Shown: positions 1 through 7,952, counted from the stretch's first letter. The stretch: DNA of 37,218 bases from JBMOLK01 sp049325575 (GCA_049325575.1 JBMOLK010000303.1:1-37218); one strand, 5' to 3'. Notes: generated from the letters alone by a model not told the origin. A program made the numbers and translations.

Positions 1-2
1 TG

Positions 3-140
3 CTTGAAAACATGCCGTCGGAGGCTCGTTGTCAAGAGGACCGTGGAATAAATGCGGTAAATATACACGAAAGTGAAAAACAAAGATATTCTAACTCTGG
101 AGTGTCTGAATTATCGAGAAAGGGTCAAGAAGTATTGTAG
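3..140 (+). other. C-terminal tail of an unidentified ORF, cut by the window edge
   Basis: An open frame enters from the left edge and runs 45 codons to a TAG at 138-140. The tail is charged and cysteine-poor (one Cys) and ends in KGQEVL. I do not recognise it. The stretch DRGINAVNI faintly recalls the DRDxNAAxNI tail of TnpB (IS605 OrfB) proteins, but the zinc-ribbon cysteines expected just upstream are not visible, so I do not make that call. It overlaps in another frame the first codons of the integrase remnant, which suggests a junction between two mobile-element pieces. Confidence 0.3.
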
Positions 141-556
141 TATCTGATGCAATTATTTCTGAGTTAGAAAAGCATAAAGCTGTGCAGGATAAATTAAAAG
201 ATATTCTTGGTAATGCTTATAATGATAATGATCTTATTACATGCTCAGGTGACGGCTTTCCAATTAATCCATCCACATTTAGCCATACATTTGCCAGAGT
301 ACTTAAAAGGAATAATCTTCAGCACATAAGATTTCATGACTTACGCCATACAAATGCAACACTTATGTTAAAGCACAATATCTCTCCTAAAGTTGCTTCA
401 GAAAGACTGGGCCATTCAAAGATAAATATTACCCTTGACTTATATTCGCATGTGTTAAAAGAAATGCAGGAAGATGCAGCAATAAAAATCGACAACGCAA
501 TATTCAATAATGATACTAAAAGTAAGGGGCCAAACATAGGGGATAAGGAAAAATAG
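122..556 (+). pseudogene. Tyrosine site-specific integrase, C-terminal remnant
   Basis: This is the catalytic C-terminal part of a phage/ICE-type tyrosine recombinase. The readable protein starts around position 122, within the strand that normally precedes the catalytic domain core (SRSIVVSDAIISEL), and runs to a TAA at 554-556. Visible family motifs are FHDLRHTNATLML (catalytic His and Arg of the HxxR box), ERLGHSKINITLD (the LGH box) and LYSHV, which supplies the nucleophilic Tyr. Family members are about 370-400 residues; only about 145 codons survive. The arm-binding, core-binding and first catalytic Arg regions are missing and no ATG with a ribosome binding site heads the fragment; a GTG at 182 is the first possible start. 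It points at tRNA-Ser, the usual arrangement of an integrase next to its tRNA attachment site. I infer an inactive relic. Confidence 0.85.
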
Positions 557-560
557 CAAG

Positions 561-581
561 TGTTTGCAAAATGTTTGCAAA
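561..581 (+). repeat. Tandem 10-bp direct repeat after the integrase stop
   Basis: TGTTTGCAAA occurs at 561-570 and again at 572-581, one base apart, five bases after the integrase stop. Short direct repeats in this position are typical arm-type binding sites of tyrosine integrases. The identification as arm sites is inference. Confidence 0.5.
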
Positions 582-591
582 GTAGTCCAAA

Positions 592-630
592 ACAAAATAA
601 AAAGACTTTCAAGTCAAACCCTGAAAGCCT
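592..630 (-). terminator. Rho-independent terminator of tRNA-Ser
   Basis: On the minus strand, six bases after the encoded CCA, GGCTTTCA pairs with TGAAAGTC (one G-U pair) across a 10-base loop and is followed by TTTTTATTTTG. Arms are at 622-629 and 604-611. It faces the integrase remnant and could also stop leftward read-through. Confidence 0.7.
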
Positions 631-636
631 TGATTT

Positions 637-728
637 TGGCGGAGAGAGAGGGATTCGAACCCTCGGTACGGTATTAGCGTACACACGATTTCCAGTCGTG
701 CGCCTTAGACCAACTCAGCCATCTCTCC
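637..728 (-). tRNA. tRNA-Ser, anticodon GGA (decodes UCU/UCC)
   Basis: The minus strand shows a complete class II tRNA. The acceptor arm GGAGAGA pairs with TCTCTCC, the discriminator is G and CCA is encoded (637-639). The anticodon stem-loop contains CTGGAAA, giving anticodon GGA. There is a long variable arm characteristic of tRNA-Ser, then a T arm with GGTTCGAATCC. It lies between a good promoter (763-791) and a terminator, so it is a single-gene transcript. Its 3' end faces the integrase remnant, making it the likely attachment site of the lost element. The gene itself is intact. Confidence 0.97.
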
Positions 729-762
729 AAATAAAATATATATTCTTTTAAACCGCTTTACT

Positions 763-791
763 ATTTTACAACAGATATTGACTATTGTCAA
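763..791 (-). promoter_or_regulatory. Sigma-A promoter of tRNA-Ser
   Basis: On the minus strand a perfect -35 box TTGACA (786-791) is followed by a 17-base spacer and TAAAAT (763-768), about 35 bases before the tRNA 5' end. Confidence 0.8.
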
Positions 792-834
792 CGATGTTTA
801 TGGCTTTACATTAGAGATATTTTTACCAAAAGAA

Positions 835-2349
835 TTATTCCTCCTCCATTCCACTTGTAACACTTTTTCTAAAATTTTCAACTTCTTCGCACAACAAAAA
901 ATTGTTCTTTTCCAATATACCAAGGTAGTTTTCTATCATCTTAGCCGTCTCTGAATCTTTATTCTCTGAAACAAAATTCCTGTAACTTTTCACCAGACCT
1001 TCATTGACCTTGTTTGTCTCATAGTCAAAAGCCGGATTATTATTAAAGCCAAACAAATAAGTGTATAAACTGTATAAATAGAGCTTGTTAACTTCATATT
1101 CCTTTATTGAGTTTGGGTAACCGGCCATGTATTTTTCTATCTCAATTATTCTATCTTCTATCTGGCTAAAGGATATTGAAGCACCTACACCTAATGCCTT
1201 AAGCTGCCTTGATTCAGCTGCCTTTATCTTTATAAAATCCCTTAAATCTTCAGGCAAGTACTCGCAAAACTTCTCTAATTTACTGTAGTCCTGCACAGGC
1301 ATATATGAACCTTCTACGTTAAGTATCATGTATCCTCCGTCAATAATTTCCTTGATAAAGGACTTAAGAGTCTGATCGCTTATATCATCCAGTCTCTTCT
1401 CATCAAAATTGTATTCGAATGCATCAATAAGTTTATTCTGAATATCATCTTTAAGCAATTCTTCCTCATATTTGCCAATAAACCCTTCCTGTATCTCTTC
1501 GAAGCTTAAAATCATTGTTAAGGCCTGGTCCTTTGTTACATTCTCAATGTTTTTTTGGATAAAAAATAAAGCCTCGAAAGGCTTTGTATTTTCATCTATT
1601 GTTTTATTATACTTATCTATTGTACTGTTTGATTGTTTATTCCCCTGCAGCATCCCTTGATCTCTTAGCATGTCCTTCACTTCATCAAAGGTTATATCAA
1701 TTTCAAGAGGCCCGTCCTCCGGGGAAGTATACACGTAAGTCTGATAGTATATTACCAAACTATTTTCTTTTAAATAGAAGACCTGGTTCGCTTCTATCCC
1801 TTTAAAATCAGTAAGCAGCTTAACGTTTACATTTTTGATTTTTTTAGCAATTATAGAATTAAGCGTCTTGTCATATTTGCTTCTAACCTTGAAAAGTTCT
1901 CTCAAAACTAGAATTTCTCCACTGTTAAGGTCAAAGTTAAGTGAGTCTATCATGTTATCCGAAAACTCTGTGTTTTTTATATAGGATGAAATAAAGAATT
2001 TTAAGCTCAATTTTTCTTTAGTTTTGTAAGTAGTCTCATACCTTACTTCAAGAACTTCCTCTGTTCCCTCTTCTGAAAGAGTCAGCAGCTGCTTATAGTC
2101 TTCCATTCTTTTTTGAATTACCCCATTTACCTTATCTTCAATTCTCTTATCAATTAAGTCTTTTACTATAGGGTATGTTATTGTTGATACCTGACTACCT
2201 TTCGGATACTCTTCTGTCTTACTTTCCAACACATACTTATCAGTCAGCTCGCTGGCCTGAATCGTATCTCTTTTCACTTCCCCATCAGAATTTGAGCAAC
2301 CGACCAGTATGAATGATAACAGCAACATAAAAACTACTAATCTTTTCAC
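835..2349 (-). CDS. Secreted lipoprotein with DUF3298/DUF4163-like region
   Basis: The protein is about 504 residues and membrane-anchored by a lipid. The N-terminus has KR followed by a hydrophobic stretch and the lipobox ILVGC (Cys around residue 17). Residues about 40-240 contain patterns typical of the DUF4163/DUF3298 pair found in RsiV-like and other surface proteins: YPIV near the start, FDLNSGEILVLRELF, and VFYLKENSLVIYYQTYVY ending with a conserved proline-rich ITFDEV segment. The remaining 260 residues are helical and charged, with no motif I recognise. I chose the GTG at 2349 because it follows GGAGGGG at good spacing; an ATG eight codons upstream lacks a ribosome binding site and would spoil the signal peptide. 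It is monocistronic between the tRNA gene and a 270-base gap. The function is unknown; a cell-surface role is inferred from the signal. Confidence 0.75.
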   Translation of the reverse strand: MKRLVVFMLLLSFILVGCSNSDGEVKRDTIQASELTDKYVLESKTEEYPKGSQVSTITYPIVKDLIDKRIEDKVNGVIQKRMEDYKQLLTLSEEGTEEVLEVRYETTYKTKEKLSLKFFISSYIKNTEFSDNMIDSLNFDLNSGEILVLRELFKVRSKYDKTLNSIIAKKIKNVNVKLLTDFKGIEANQVFYLKENSLVIYYQTYVYTSPEDGPLEIDITFDEVKDMLRDQGMLQGNKQSNSTIDKYNKTIDENTKPFEALFFIQKNIENVTKDQALTMILSFEEIQEGFIGKYEEELLKDDIQNKLIDAFEYNFDEKRLDDISDQTLKSFIKEIIDGGYMILNVEGSYMPVQDYSKLEKFCEYLPEDLRDFIKIKAAESRQLKALGVGASISFSQIEDRIIEIEKYMAGYPNSIKEYEVNKLYLYSLYTYLFGFNNNPAFDYETNKVNEGLVKSYRNFVSENKDSETAKMIENYLGILEKNNFLLCEEVENFRKSVTSGMEEE

Positions 2350-2554
2350 CAGATTCCCCTCCACATGTTTCAAAATTCTAGATATGTATCTTTTTAAGTC
2401 TGTCCTTTTTTAATGATACCACATCTTAAACAAAACTTAAATACAAACTTTATGATTATACTAAAAAACCTTTAATTTTAAGCATTAGGAAGTATTTCAA
2501 AGAAGTTTGATAATAAATGTATATTTTGTTGGAGATGCATTGGGACTGTGTACT

Positions 2555-2596
2555 CTAACAAAATAATAAGGCCCTGGAATAAAACTTCCAAAGCCC
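2555..2596 (-). terminator. Rho-independent terminator after the bis-FMN lipoprotein gene
   Basis: On the minus strand GGCTTTGGAA pairs with TTCCAGGGCC (ten pairs including two G-U) around a GTTTTA loop and is followed by TTATTATTTTG. It lies about 30 bases after the stop codon at 2622. Confidence 0.7.
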
Positions 2597-2621
2597 TGTA
2601 CTCTATAACTGTATATCTATT

Positions 2622-3509
2622 TTACTTTTTAGCACTTTCCAAAGCTTCCTTTGCCAATCCAAAGAAACCTTCAAAGCTGATAGTTGCTCCGGAAATAGCA
2701 TCTGGAGCCGCCGGGTCTTGCTTTTCCAGAAGGTAGGCTTCTACTTTTTGTGCCTGTTCATGCCATTCTGCCTTAGCTCCACCTTTTGCCACCATTCCAT
2801 AGTCACCTTTTTGTGATACAGTATCTTTGTCATCGCCGCCATCTTTATGAACACCGTTCCAGTCCACTGCAACAATATATCCATTTACAACAGTCAAATC
2901 CAAAGTTTCCTTCCAACCTGACTTTTCGCTAAACTCTTTTCCTTCTACATGATAACTTCCGTCTTTATACTGGCCTGAACCTACAGGTCCCTTGTCTAAA
3001 GCCTTTTTTGCAAGATCAAAGAATTCCTTTACACCAATTGTAGCCCCTGATATAGCATCTGTATGTCCTTCATCATCCTTATACTGCACTACCGGCTCTT
3101 GCTTTTCCAGTAAATAATCTTCAACTTTCTTTGCCTGATCATGCCACTCTGCTTGTGCTTTACCCTTTTCTACCATACCATATTTACCTTCCTTTGATAC
3201 GGTTTTCTTGTCAGCCCCAGCCTTCTTGTGAGCACCATTCCAGTCAGCCTTGACTATTTTCCCATCCTTCACTTCAATTGTAACCATGTACTTCCAGCCT
3301 GATTTTTCACTAAAACCGTCTTCCTGTGCAAAATAAATACCGTCCTGATATTTTTTTGCTGTATTACCTGTTGTATTACTTGATGTGTTGTTTGAGTTGT
3401 TTGAGTTGTTTGAATTGCTTGATGTGTCTTGACTTTTACCGCATCCGACCAGTAACCCAGCTGCTACTACAGCTGCCAAACCCAAAGCTAAGATTTTACT
3501 CTTTAGCAT
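2622..3509 (-). CDS. Lipoprotein with two FMN-binding domains (PplA-like)
   Basis: An extracellular lipid-anchored flavoprotein of about 295 residues. The signal peptide ends in lipobox LLVGC (Cys about residue 23). A low-complexity Ser/Asn linker leads into two repeated FMN_bind-type domains, about residues 50-170 and 180-295. Each opens with DG(I/S)Y, FSEKSGW and VDWNG/ADWNG, has a conserved AEWH(D/E)QA-KVE-YLLEKQ segment, and closes with DAISGATI, the motif whose last Thr carries covalently bound FMN in this family. The architecture (lipobox, linker, two SGAT domains) matches PplA, the flavin-based extracellular electron transfer lipoprotein of Listeria. No ApbE flavin transferase is in the window. 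The start ATG at 3509 follows AAGGGGGA; 19 codons of upstream open frame are not used. A perfect promoter precedes it, suggesting high expression. Confidence 0.88.
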   Translation of the reverse strand: MLKSKILALGLAAVVAAGLLVGCGKSQDTSSNSNNSNNSNNTSSNTTGNTAKKYQDGIYFAQEDGFSEKSGWKYMVTIEVKDGKIVKADWNGAHKKAGADKKTVSKEGKYGMVEKGKAQAEWHDQAKKVEDYLLEKQEPVVQYKDDEGHTDAISGATIGVKEFFDLAKKALDKGPVGSGQYKDGSYHVEGKEFSEKSGWKETLDLTVVNGYIVAVDWNGVHKDGGDDKDTVSQKGDYGMVAKGGAKAEWHEQAQKVEAYLLEKQDPAAPDAISGATISFEGFFGLAKEALESAKK

Positions 3510-3551
3510 AGAACAGTCCCCCTTTTTTAGTTTAAAAAACCTCTTACTTTG

Positions 3552-3580
3552 ATTATAATTTAACAAATATTTTATGTCAA
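3552..3580 (-). promoter_or_regulatory. Consensus sigma-A promoter for the bis-FMN lipoprotein gene
   Basis: The minus strand reads TTGACA (3575-3580), a 17-base spacer, then TATAAT (3552-3557): both boxes perfect and spacing optimal, about 40 bases before the start codon. Confidence 0.85.
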
Positions 3581-3767
3581 CATTTACATCCCAGAAGTAA
3601 TACCAGTATTAATTTACCACAGAACCATTAATCTATATCGTCTTTTTATTATAAATATATTAGCAAAATATCCTTCAATAACATATTTTTCATATGAAAA
3701 TACTAATACTATCAAGGCTATTCTATGTTATAATCTAAGCAGCACCACATATATTTTGGAGGCACAT

Positions 3768-4808
3768 ATGGCTAAAAAAATTACTATGGAGTATATTGCA
3801 AACAAGCTGGGGATTTCAAAAAATACCGTTTCCCTTGCCTTGAGAAATATGCCGGGTGTCAGTATGCAAACCCGAAAACTAGTTTGCAATATGGCCAAAC
3901 AATTTGGCTATGAATATAAAAAGAATTTAAGAAACAATGTCCTTGGAAAAAATTCTCTGCACAATAATATTTGTTTAATATTATCAAAAGATACAGCAAG
4001 CTCCGAAGGTTTTTTCTCTCATATACAATACGGTATAGAATCTGAAGCCAGGAAAAACAATTTAAACACTATTCTACACTGCTTTGATGAAAAAAATGAA
4101 AAGTTTGAGACTCCCTTAAGCATAAAGAATAATATGGTAGCGGGGATAGTTACCCTTGGAAAGGTTTCAAAGAAAACTGCAAGTAATATTATAAAGCTGA
4201 ATCTTCCCCTTGTTATGATAGATCACTATTTTGATGATTTAAAATCAGACTATGTTCTTACCGACAATCAATCAGGTGGGTATTTGGCGGCAGAACACTT
4301 GATAAAACTCGGGCATAGGAATATAGGATTTTCAGGGAACACAAATGCTTCCAACAGTTTTTTTGATAGGTTTGAAGGGTTTAAAAAGGCAATAAAAGAC
4401 CATGGTTTTACTTTGGATGAATCCCTTTGTATAACGCAAAAGAGCATGGCAGAGTTAATAAATAATGGCGTAGAAGCTGTTGTTTTGGAGCTAAAAAAGC
4501 TGCCCAAGCTTCCGTCAGCTTTCTTTTGCTGCAACGATATTGAAGCAGTATCAGTAATAAAGGCTTTAACTGCAATGGGAATCTCTGTTCCAAAAGATAT
4601 ATCCGTCATAGGATTCGATAATATTGAGTCCTCAAGGAGCTTTTTTCCTGAGCTGACTACCATGCACATATCAAAAGAAAGAATGGGTGAAAGAGCAGTA
4701 AAAAAGCTGGTGTCTAAAATAAAAAACGAAGAAAGCTTTCAGGAAAAGATACTTATGCCTGCAACACTTGTTGTAAGACAATCCACCGCCGTATTAAAAA
4801 ACGCCTAG
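3768..4808 (+). CDS. LacI/GalR-family transcriptional regulator
   Basis: A ligand-responsive repressor of about 346 residues. An N-terminal helix-turn-helix (TMEYIANKLGISKNTVSLAL, residues about 5-24) and hinge are followed by a periplasmic-binding-protein-like sugar-sensor domain from about residue 65 to the end. Sensor hallmarks are VMIDHYFDD, YVLTDNQSGGYLAAEHLI, GHRNIGFSG, FFCCNDIEA, ISVIGFDNIESS and PELTTMHI. The ATG at 3768 is preceded by GGAGG at five bases; the four-codon upstream extension lacks a site. TATAAT at 3729-3734 is a probable -10 box with no clear -35. No sugar-use genes are adjacent, so its regulon is not evident. The gene ends in an overlap of stop codons with the convergent YdcF gene. 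Confidence 0.93.
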   Translation: MAKKITMEYIANKLGISKNTVSLALRNMPGVSMQTRKLVCNMAKQFGYEYKKNLRNNVLGKNSLHNNICLILSKDTASSEGFFSHIQYGIESEARKNNLNTILHCFDEKNEKFETPLSIKNNMVAGIVTLGKVSKKTASNIIKLNLPLVMIDHYFDDLKSDYVLTDNQSGGYLAAEHLIKLGHRNIGFSGNTNASNSFFDRFEGFKKAIKDHGFTLDESLCITQKSMAELINNGVEAVVLELKKLPKLPSAFFCCNDIEAVSVIKALTAMGISVPKDISVIGFDNIESSRSFFPELTTMHISKERMGERAVKKLVSKIKNEESFQEKILMPATLVVRQSTAVLKNA

Positions 4809-5560
4809 TACCACTTGGAAGCTGCAAGCCCTATATACTCTTTAAGCGACATATAAAACTTTAACAAAGCGTCGGCAGAAGGTACAAAGTCCCGGAAATG
4901 AATCTGCCTTTTTATATTGGTTTGAAAATCTGTAGAGTATGGTAAAACTGTTAAACCGGCCTTCTGAAACTGTCTAAGGGACCTTTCCATATGAAATGCC
5001 GAAGTAACCAGGATAGGCTTTTTAAAACCGTACTTGTCCACAAGTTCCCTGGTATACTTTGCATTTTGCGTAGTATTTAGACTTTTGTCATCCAAAATTA
5101 TTTTATCGCCCGGTATTTTAAGACTTAATAATATATTCCTTGCAATACCCGCCTCAGTATTCTGATAGTTATAAAGCTGCCCGCCAGAGATAATTATCGG
5201 TGCATCAAGCTTATGGTAGAGTTGTGCACATGTTAGCAAACGGTTTGCTGCAAAGCCCGATAGGTGGCCAACTCCATTTATGTTTGGTGTATCCGCGACT
5301 GCCCCACCACCAAGCATAATAATTACGTCACCTTCTACTTCCTGCGGAGGGCTATACCTGCTTTCCAAAGAGCGGATCAGGCTATCACCTACCACAGGTA
5401 CAGAGACAAAATATAATAACAGGGCTGTCACTATAAAAGCCTTTGTAAGCTTCACACTGCGCTTTACGTACTGCCAAATTGACAATAGCAAAAGAAGGAC
5501 AATTATAATCCCCGGTGGTAGAAGAAAAGTTTGATAGAAATACTTTACAAAGAATAACAA
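4805..5560 (-). CDS. YdcF family (DUF218) membrane protein
   Basis: A membrane-anchored protein of about 251 residues. Two hydrophobic segments (about residues 10-27 and 38-60) precede a DUF218 domain: DVIIMLGGG (about 80-88), CAQLYHKL, PIIISGG, EA-IARNILLSL-IPGDKII-DDKSLNT-QNAKYTRELVDKYGFKKPILVTSAFHMERSL typify this fold. Related proteins are E. coli SanA/ElyC/YdcF, implicated in envelope integrity; the biochemical function is unsettled. The start is taken as TTG at 5560 because GAAGGTGATG lies upstream and no ATG is available in frame. It is the last gene downstream of the MarR/flavoprotein unit, 150 bases away, and could be co-transcribed. Confidence 0.85.
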   Translation of the reverse strand: MLFFVKYFYQTFLLPPGIIIVLLLLLSIWQYVKRSVKLTKAFIVTALLLYFVSVPVVGDSLIRSLESRYSPPQEVEGDVIIMLGGGAVADTPNINGVGHLSGFAANRLLTCAQLYHKLDAPIIISGGQLYNYQNTEAGIARNILLSLKIPGDKIILDDKSLNTTQNAKYTRELVDKYGFKKPILVTSAFHMERSLRQFQKAGLTVLPYSTDFQTNIKRQIHFRDFVPSADALLKFYMSLKEYIGLAASKWY

Positions 5561-5713
5561 GTCTCATCACCTTCAATGGTATACTATTAGCCTATTTAAA
5601 CACGTTACTGTTTTAAATGCTTTTTCTAATACAGGTATACCACTAATTATACGCATATCAACCTGTTTTCTCAATAGAAAATTACTACTGCGTTCCAGCA
5701 ATTAGTTTTTTAT

Positions 5714-6388
5714 TTATTCCAGGTAAACCTTTCTTCTAAAATCTGCATTACCGTTTTCCCGGGCCTTCTTTTTTATGATATTGTTTAAAAAGACTACCAA
5801 TGGCCAGTAAAGGATTTTAGGAACATCAAATGTAATCATATGCTGGGCTTTAGAAGGTATTATTTCTCCACTAAGTATATTCCCAATAGCAAGTCTAAAG
5901 CCTGCAGTTATTTTCTCCCCCTTCTTGCCTAGATTTTCCAGGAGTGCTCCATTTATCATTGGACCTCCACCATAAGAAAGACCGCCAAGCCATTTCATGT
6001 CGGTATCTTCAGCAAAGAATCTGCAGGCATCAATCAAGGGCCCGTTTCTAGTTATATCTGGGAACCCGCACTGACCTAAAGCAAAAAAGCTCTTGCCCCT
6101 TAGCACATTACCATAATCTTTGGCAAGTCTTTCAAGCAACCAGATATCAAAATACGGAAGTGTATCTGAATATAAGGGAGCTATCATGGCTATGGCATCA
6201 CTATTTGAAATAAGGTCTGCCAGATGGTTCAAATCTTTTTTACCGTCAAAGTAATCAATAGCATGTACTATTTCAGCTGTATTGCCCGACTCTTCAGCAA
6301 TTATTTTCATTGTCCTTGCAAAGCTGAAGGATGTTCCCTTTTTTCTTGAGCTTCCATTCAACAGGAGAATTTTCTTTACACTGGACAA
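5714..6388 (-). CDS. Flavodoxin-fold NAD(P)H-dependent oxidoreductase
   Basis: About 224 residues in the flavodoxin / NADPH-dependent FMN reductase superfamily. The N-terminus shows the first beta strand and phosphate-binding loop ILLLNGSSRKKGTS, then DLISNSDAIAMIAPLYSDTLPYFD (the FMN isoalloxazine loop region) and GLSYGGGPMINGALL. The C-terminus is basic and has a hydrophobic helix (KILYWPLVVFLNNII). The start is TTG at 6388: GGGAGG lies seven bases upstream and the preceding gene's TAA directly abuts the TTG, implying translational coupling. It is the last gene of the MarR2-FMN_bind-flavoprotein run. The natural substrate is unknown. Confidence 0.8.
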   Translation of the reverse strand: MSSVKKILLLNGSSRKKGTSFSFARTMKIIAEESGNTAEIVHAIDYFDGKKDLNHLADLISNSDAIAMIAPLYSDTLPYFDIWLLERLAKDYGNVLRGKSFFALGQCGFPDITRNGPLIDACRFFAEDTDMKWLGGLSYGGGPMINGALLENLGKKGEKITAGFRLAIGNILSGEIIPSKAQHMITFDVPKILYWPLVVFLNNIIKKKARENGNADFRRKVYLE

Positions 6389-6937
6389 TTAACACACCTC
6401 CCTAACAGCACACTCTATCTCATGTTTAATTTTACCTTTATCCGCAGCTGTTTCGAATACCAGTGCCTTGTGCCTATATTGCAGATTTAAAGCATTGTTT
6501 TCCACCAGCCTTTTGAAGCTTTCCTCCCGGTCTTTTGAATTAACTTCAATTACCCCTATACCAAGAATTGATTTATTGCCGTATCGGGGAGGGTGAAGAA
6601 GATGACCATACTTTACCGTATAAGAAGGAAGACAAAAGTTTCCTATCTTGTCAAGAGCTTTTTTAAGACAAGAAGAATATCCTCCAAATCTTATTGGTGT
6701 AATCATTACAAGCAGGCTGCATTTTGCTGCTGCCTTAAAAATATCATGGGTATCATCCATTGCTACACATTTGCCCGGCGATTTAAACCCACAAGCACCA
6801 CAAGACCTGCAGGGCAAAATGTTCAAATCCTTAAGCCTAAAGTGGGAAATGTCTTTTCCCATCTTCCTCAATGCATGTTTAATTATCTCAGGCATACCAT
6901 TATCATTTTCCATAGCATCCAGTACTACTATCGACAT
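6389..6937 (-). CDS. Flavodoxin family protein with cysteine cluster
   Basis: About 182 residues, NADPH-dependent FMN reductase / iron-sulfur-flavoprotein-like. It opens with MSIVVLDAMENDNG and contains the cysteine cluster PCRSCGACGFKSPGKCVAMDD, common in this family of flavodoxin-like proteins, where it may bind Fe-S or zinc. The flavin loop is MITPIRFGGYSSCLKKALDK. The ATG at 6937 follows GGAGGT at five bases; the longer open frame has no site. Its stop codon touches the start of the next flavoprotein gene. Together the two look like a redox pair, probably acting on quinones or related electrophiles (inference from MarR control). Confidence 0.8.
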   Translation of the reverse strand: MSIVVLDAMENDNGMPEIIKHALRKMGKDISHFRLKDLNILPCRSCGACGFKSPGKCVAMDDTHDIFKAAAKCSLLVMITPIRFGGYSSCLKKALDKIGNFCLPSYTVKYGHLLHPPRYGNKSILGIGVIEVNSKDREESFKRLVENNALNLQYRHKALVFETAADKGKIKHEIECAVREVC

Positions 6938-6998
6938 ATGAAACCTCCAAACTACATTGTTTAATTTAATAAAATCAGACACTATTTATTATGTTCTA

Positions 6999-7385
6999 TT
7001 ATTCTTTCAATGCATTTTCTATTGACTTTAGATAAGCCTTACAAGTTACAGTAGCACCTGAAACAACATCTACATTTGTTTCTTGTTTTGCAACCACTTT
7101 GTCTAACAATTCTTTCGTTACCTCAGGGTTTGGAATTAGAACATCCTTGACAATATCAATTTTAGTTATTCTTTGATCTTTAACGGTTACTTCCACTTCA
7201 TTAGTCCACCTTCCGGCATTGTACTCTCCATTATATGTACCATCGTTAAGTGATACCAGGCTCAAGTCTTCGATTTTTAGGTTTCTTCCGGCTTCAAGTC
7301 CTCTTGTGATAAAAAAGAAGCCTCCCCCTATTGTTAGCACTAAAATGATGAACAACGACAGCAAAACTTTCAAAAATAATTTCAT
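6999..7385 (-). CDS. Membrane-anchored FMN-binding domain protein
   Basis: A small protein of about 128 residues: one N-terminal hydrophobic anchor (LFLKVLLSLFIILVLTIGGG, about residues 2-21) followed by a single extracellular FMN_bind domain. The domain shows the usual DGTYNGEYN start, VTVKDQRITKIDIVKD and VDVVSGATVTCKAYLKSIENAL, where the SGAT Thr is the expected site of covalent FMN. The ATG at 7385 is preceded by AGAAAGGATG; the longer frame overlaps the MarR gene and lacks a ribosome site. It lies 22 bases after marR2 in the same transcript. It resembles NqrC/RnfG-type electron carriers and single-domain relatives of the 2.6-3.5 kb lipoprotein. Confidence 0.85.
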   Translation of the reverse strand: MKLFLKVLLSLFIILVLTIGGGFFFITRGLEAGRNLKIEDLSLVSLNDGTYNGEYNAGRWTNEVEVTVKDQRITKIDIVKDVLIPNPEVTKELLDKVVAKQETNVDVVSGATVTCKAYLKSIENALKE

Positions 7386-7407
7386 ACAAAACATCCTTTC
7401 TATTTTA

Positions 7408-7854
7408 TTATTCTTTCTGCATTTCCAGAATACCTTCATATAACTTGTTCAAGCAGTTGTACAAAACTTCAATTTCTTCCTTATTCATGTCCTTAAAAAT
7501 TCCTGTCAGTAAATTTTTAACGTCCAGCTGCCATCTCTTCCAAAAGGAGCAGCTTTTCTTTGTCAACATAAGCCGGATTACCCTTTGGTCCTCCTTATCC
7601 TTCTCGATAGCTAAGAAGCCGTTTTCCTTAAGCTTCATAGCCAGCTGCTTTACATTCTGGTGAGAACTTCCCATGATCATTGCCACTTCACTCAAGGTTG
7701 GGGGATTGTCTTTATACTGGGCAACAGCCACTGTCATAAGCCACTGTCTTATGGTCATTTCATTGGCAAGAGCCTGGTCCCCTATTATCTGTAGTTTGTT
7801 TGAAAGTAAAAACAGTCTTCCAAATATATGTTTTTGCTTATCCAGTATGTCCAT
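7408..7854 (-). CDS. MarR-family regulator (copy 2)
   Basis: About 148 residues, cytoplasmic winged-helix repressor. The core is PPTLSEVAMIMGSSHQNVKQLAMKL (helix-turn-helix, residues about 52-76) and IEKDKEDQRVIRLMLT (the wing with the D-R pair). It aligns over its whole length with the MarR protein at 8483-8941 (shared DKQK-IFG-LFLL-NKLQ-IGDQ and LSEVA-MG-S-QNVKQLA), so the two arose by duplication. ATG at 7854 follows AAGGAGGT. It heads a four-gene run with the FMN-binding and flavodoxin-like genes. Its promoter contains the TACGTAAT word, suggesting autoregulation. Confidence 0.92.
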   Translation of the reverse strand: MDILDKQKHIFGRLFLLSNKLQIIGDQALANEMTIRQWLMTVAVAQYKDNPPTLSEVAMIMGSSHQNVKQLAMKLKENGFLAIEKDKEDQRVIRLMLTKKSCSFWKRWQLDVKNLLTGIFKDMNKEEIEVLYNCLNKLYEGILEMQKE

Positions 7855-7880
7855 ACAGGACCTCCTTTTAAGTCCTGACT

Positions 7881-7911
7881 ATATATACGTAATATATTGC
7901 ATATTTGTCTA
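7881..7911 (-). promoter_or_regulatory. Promoter and operator-like palindrome of marR2
   Basis: On the minus strand TAGACA (7906-7911), an 18-base spacer and TATATA (7882-7887) form a plausible sigma-A promoter. The -10 region lies in the near-palindrome ATATATACGTAATATAT (7881-7897), which shares the word TACGTAAT with the marR1 promoter. This is the expected position for MarR binding. Confidence 0.6.
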
Positions 7912-7952
7912 AAAAAATTTATCTTCTTTTGGATTATTTTAAAGTTTACTTC

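Noticed and set aside
3..140. TnpB-like tail at the left edge
   Set aside because: Only a short stretch resembles TnpB and the zinc-ribbon cysteines are missing, so I left the fragment unassigned.
334..751. Open frames reading through tRNA-Ser and antisense to the integrase
   Set aside because: They overlap a structurally complete tRNA and a recognisable integrase fragment and lack coding signals.
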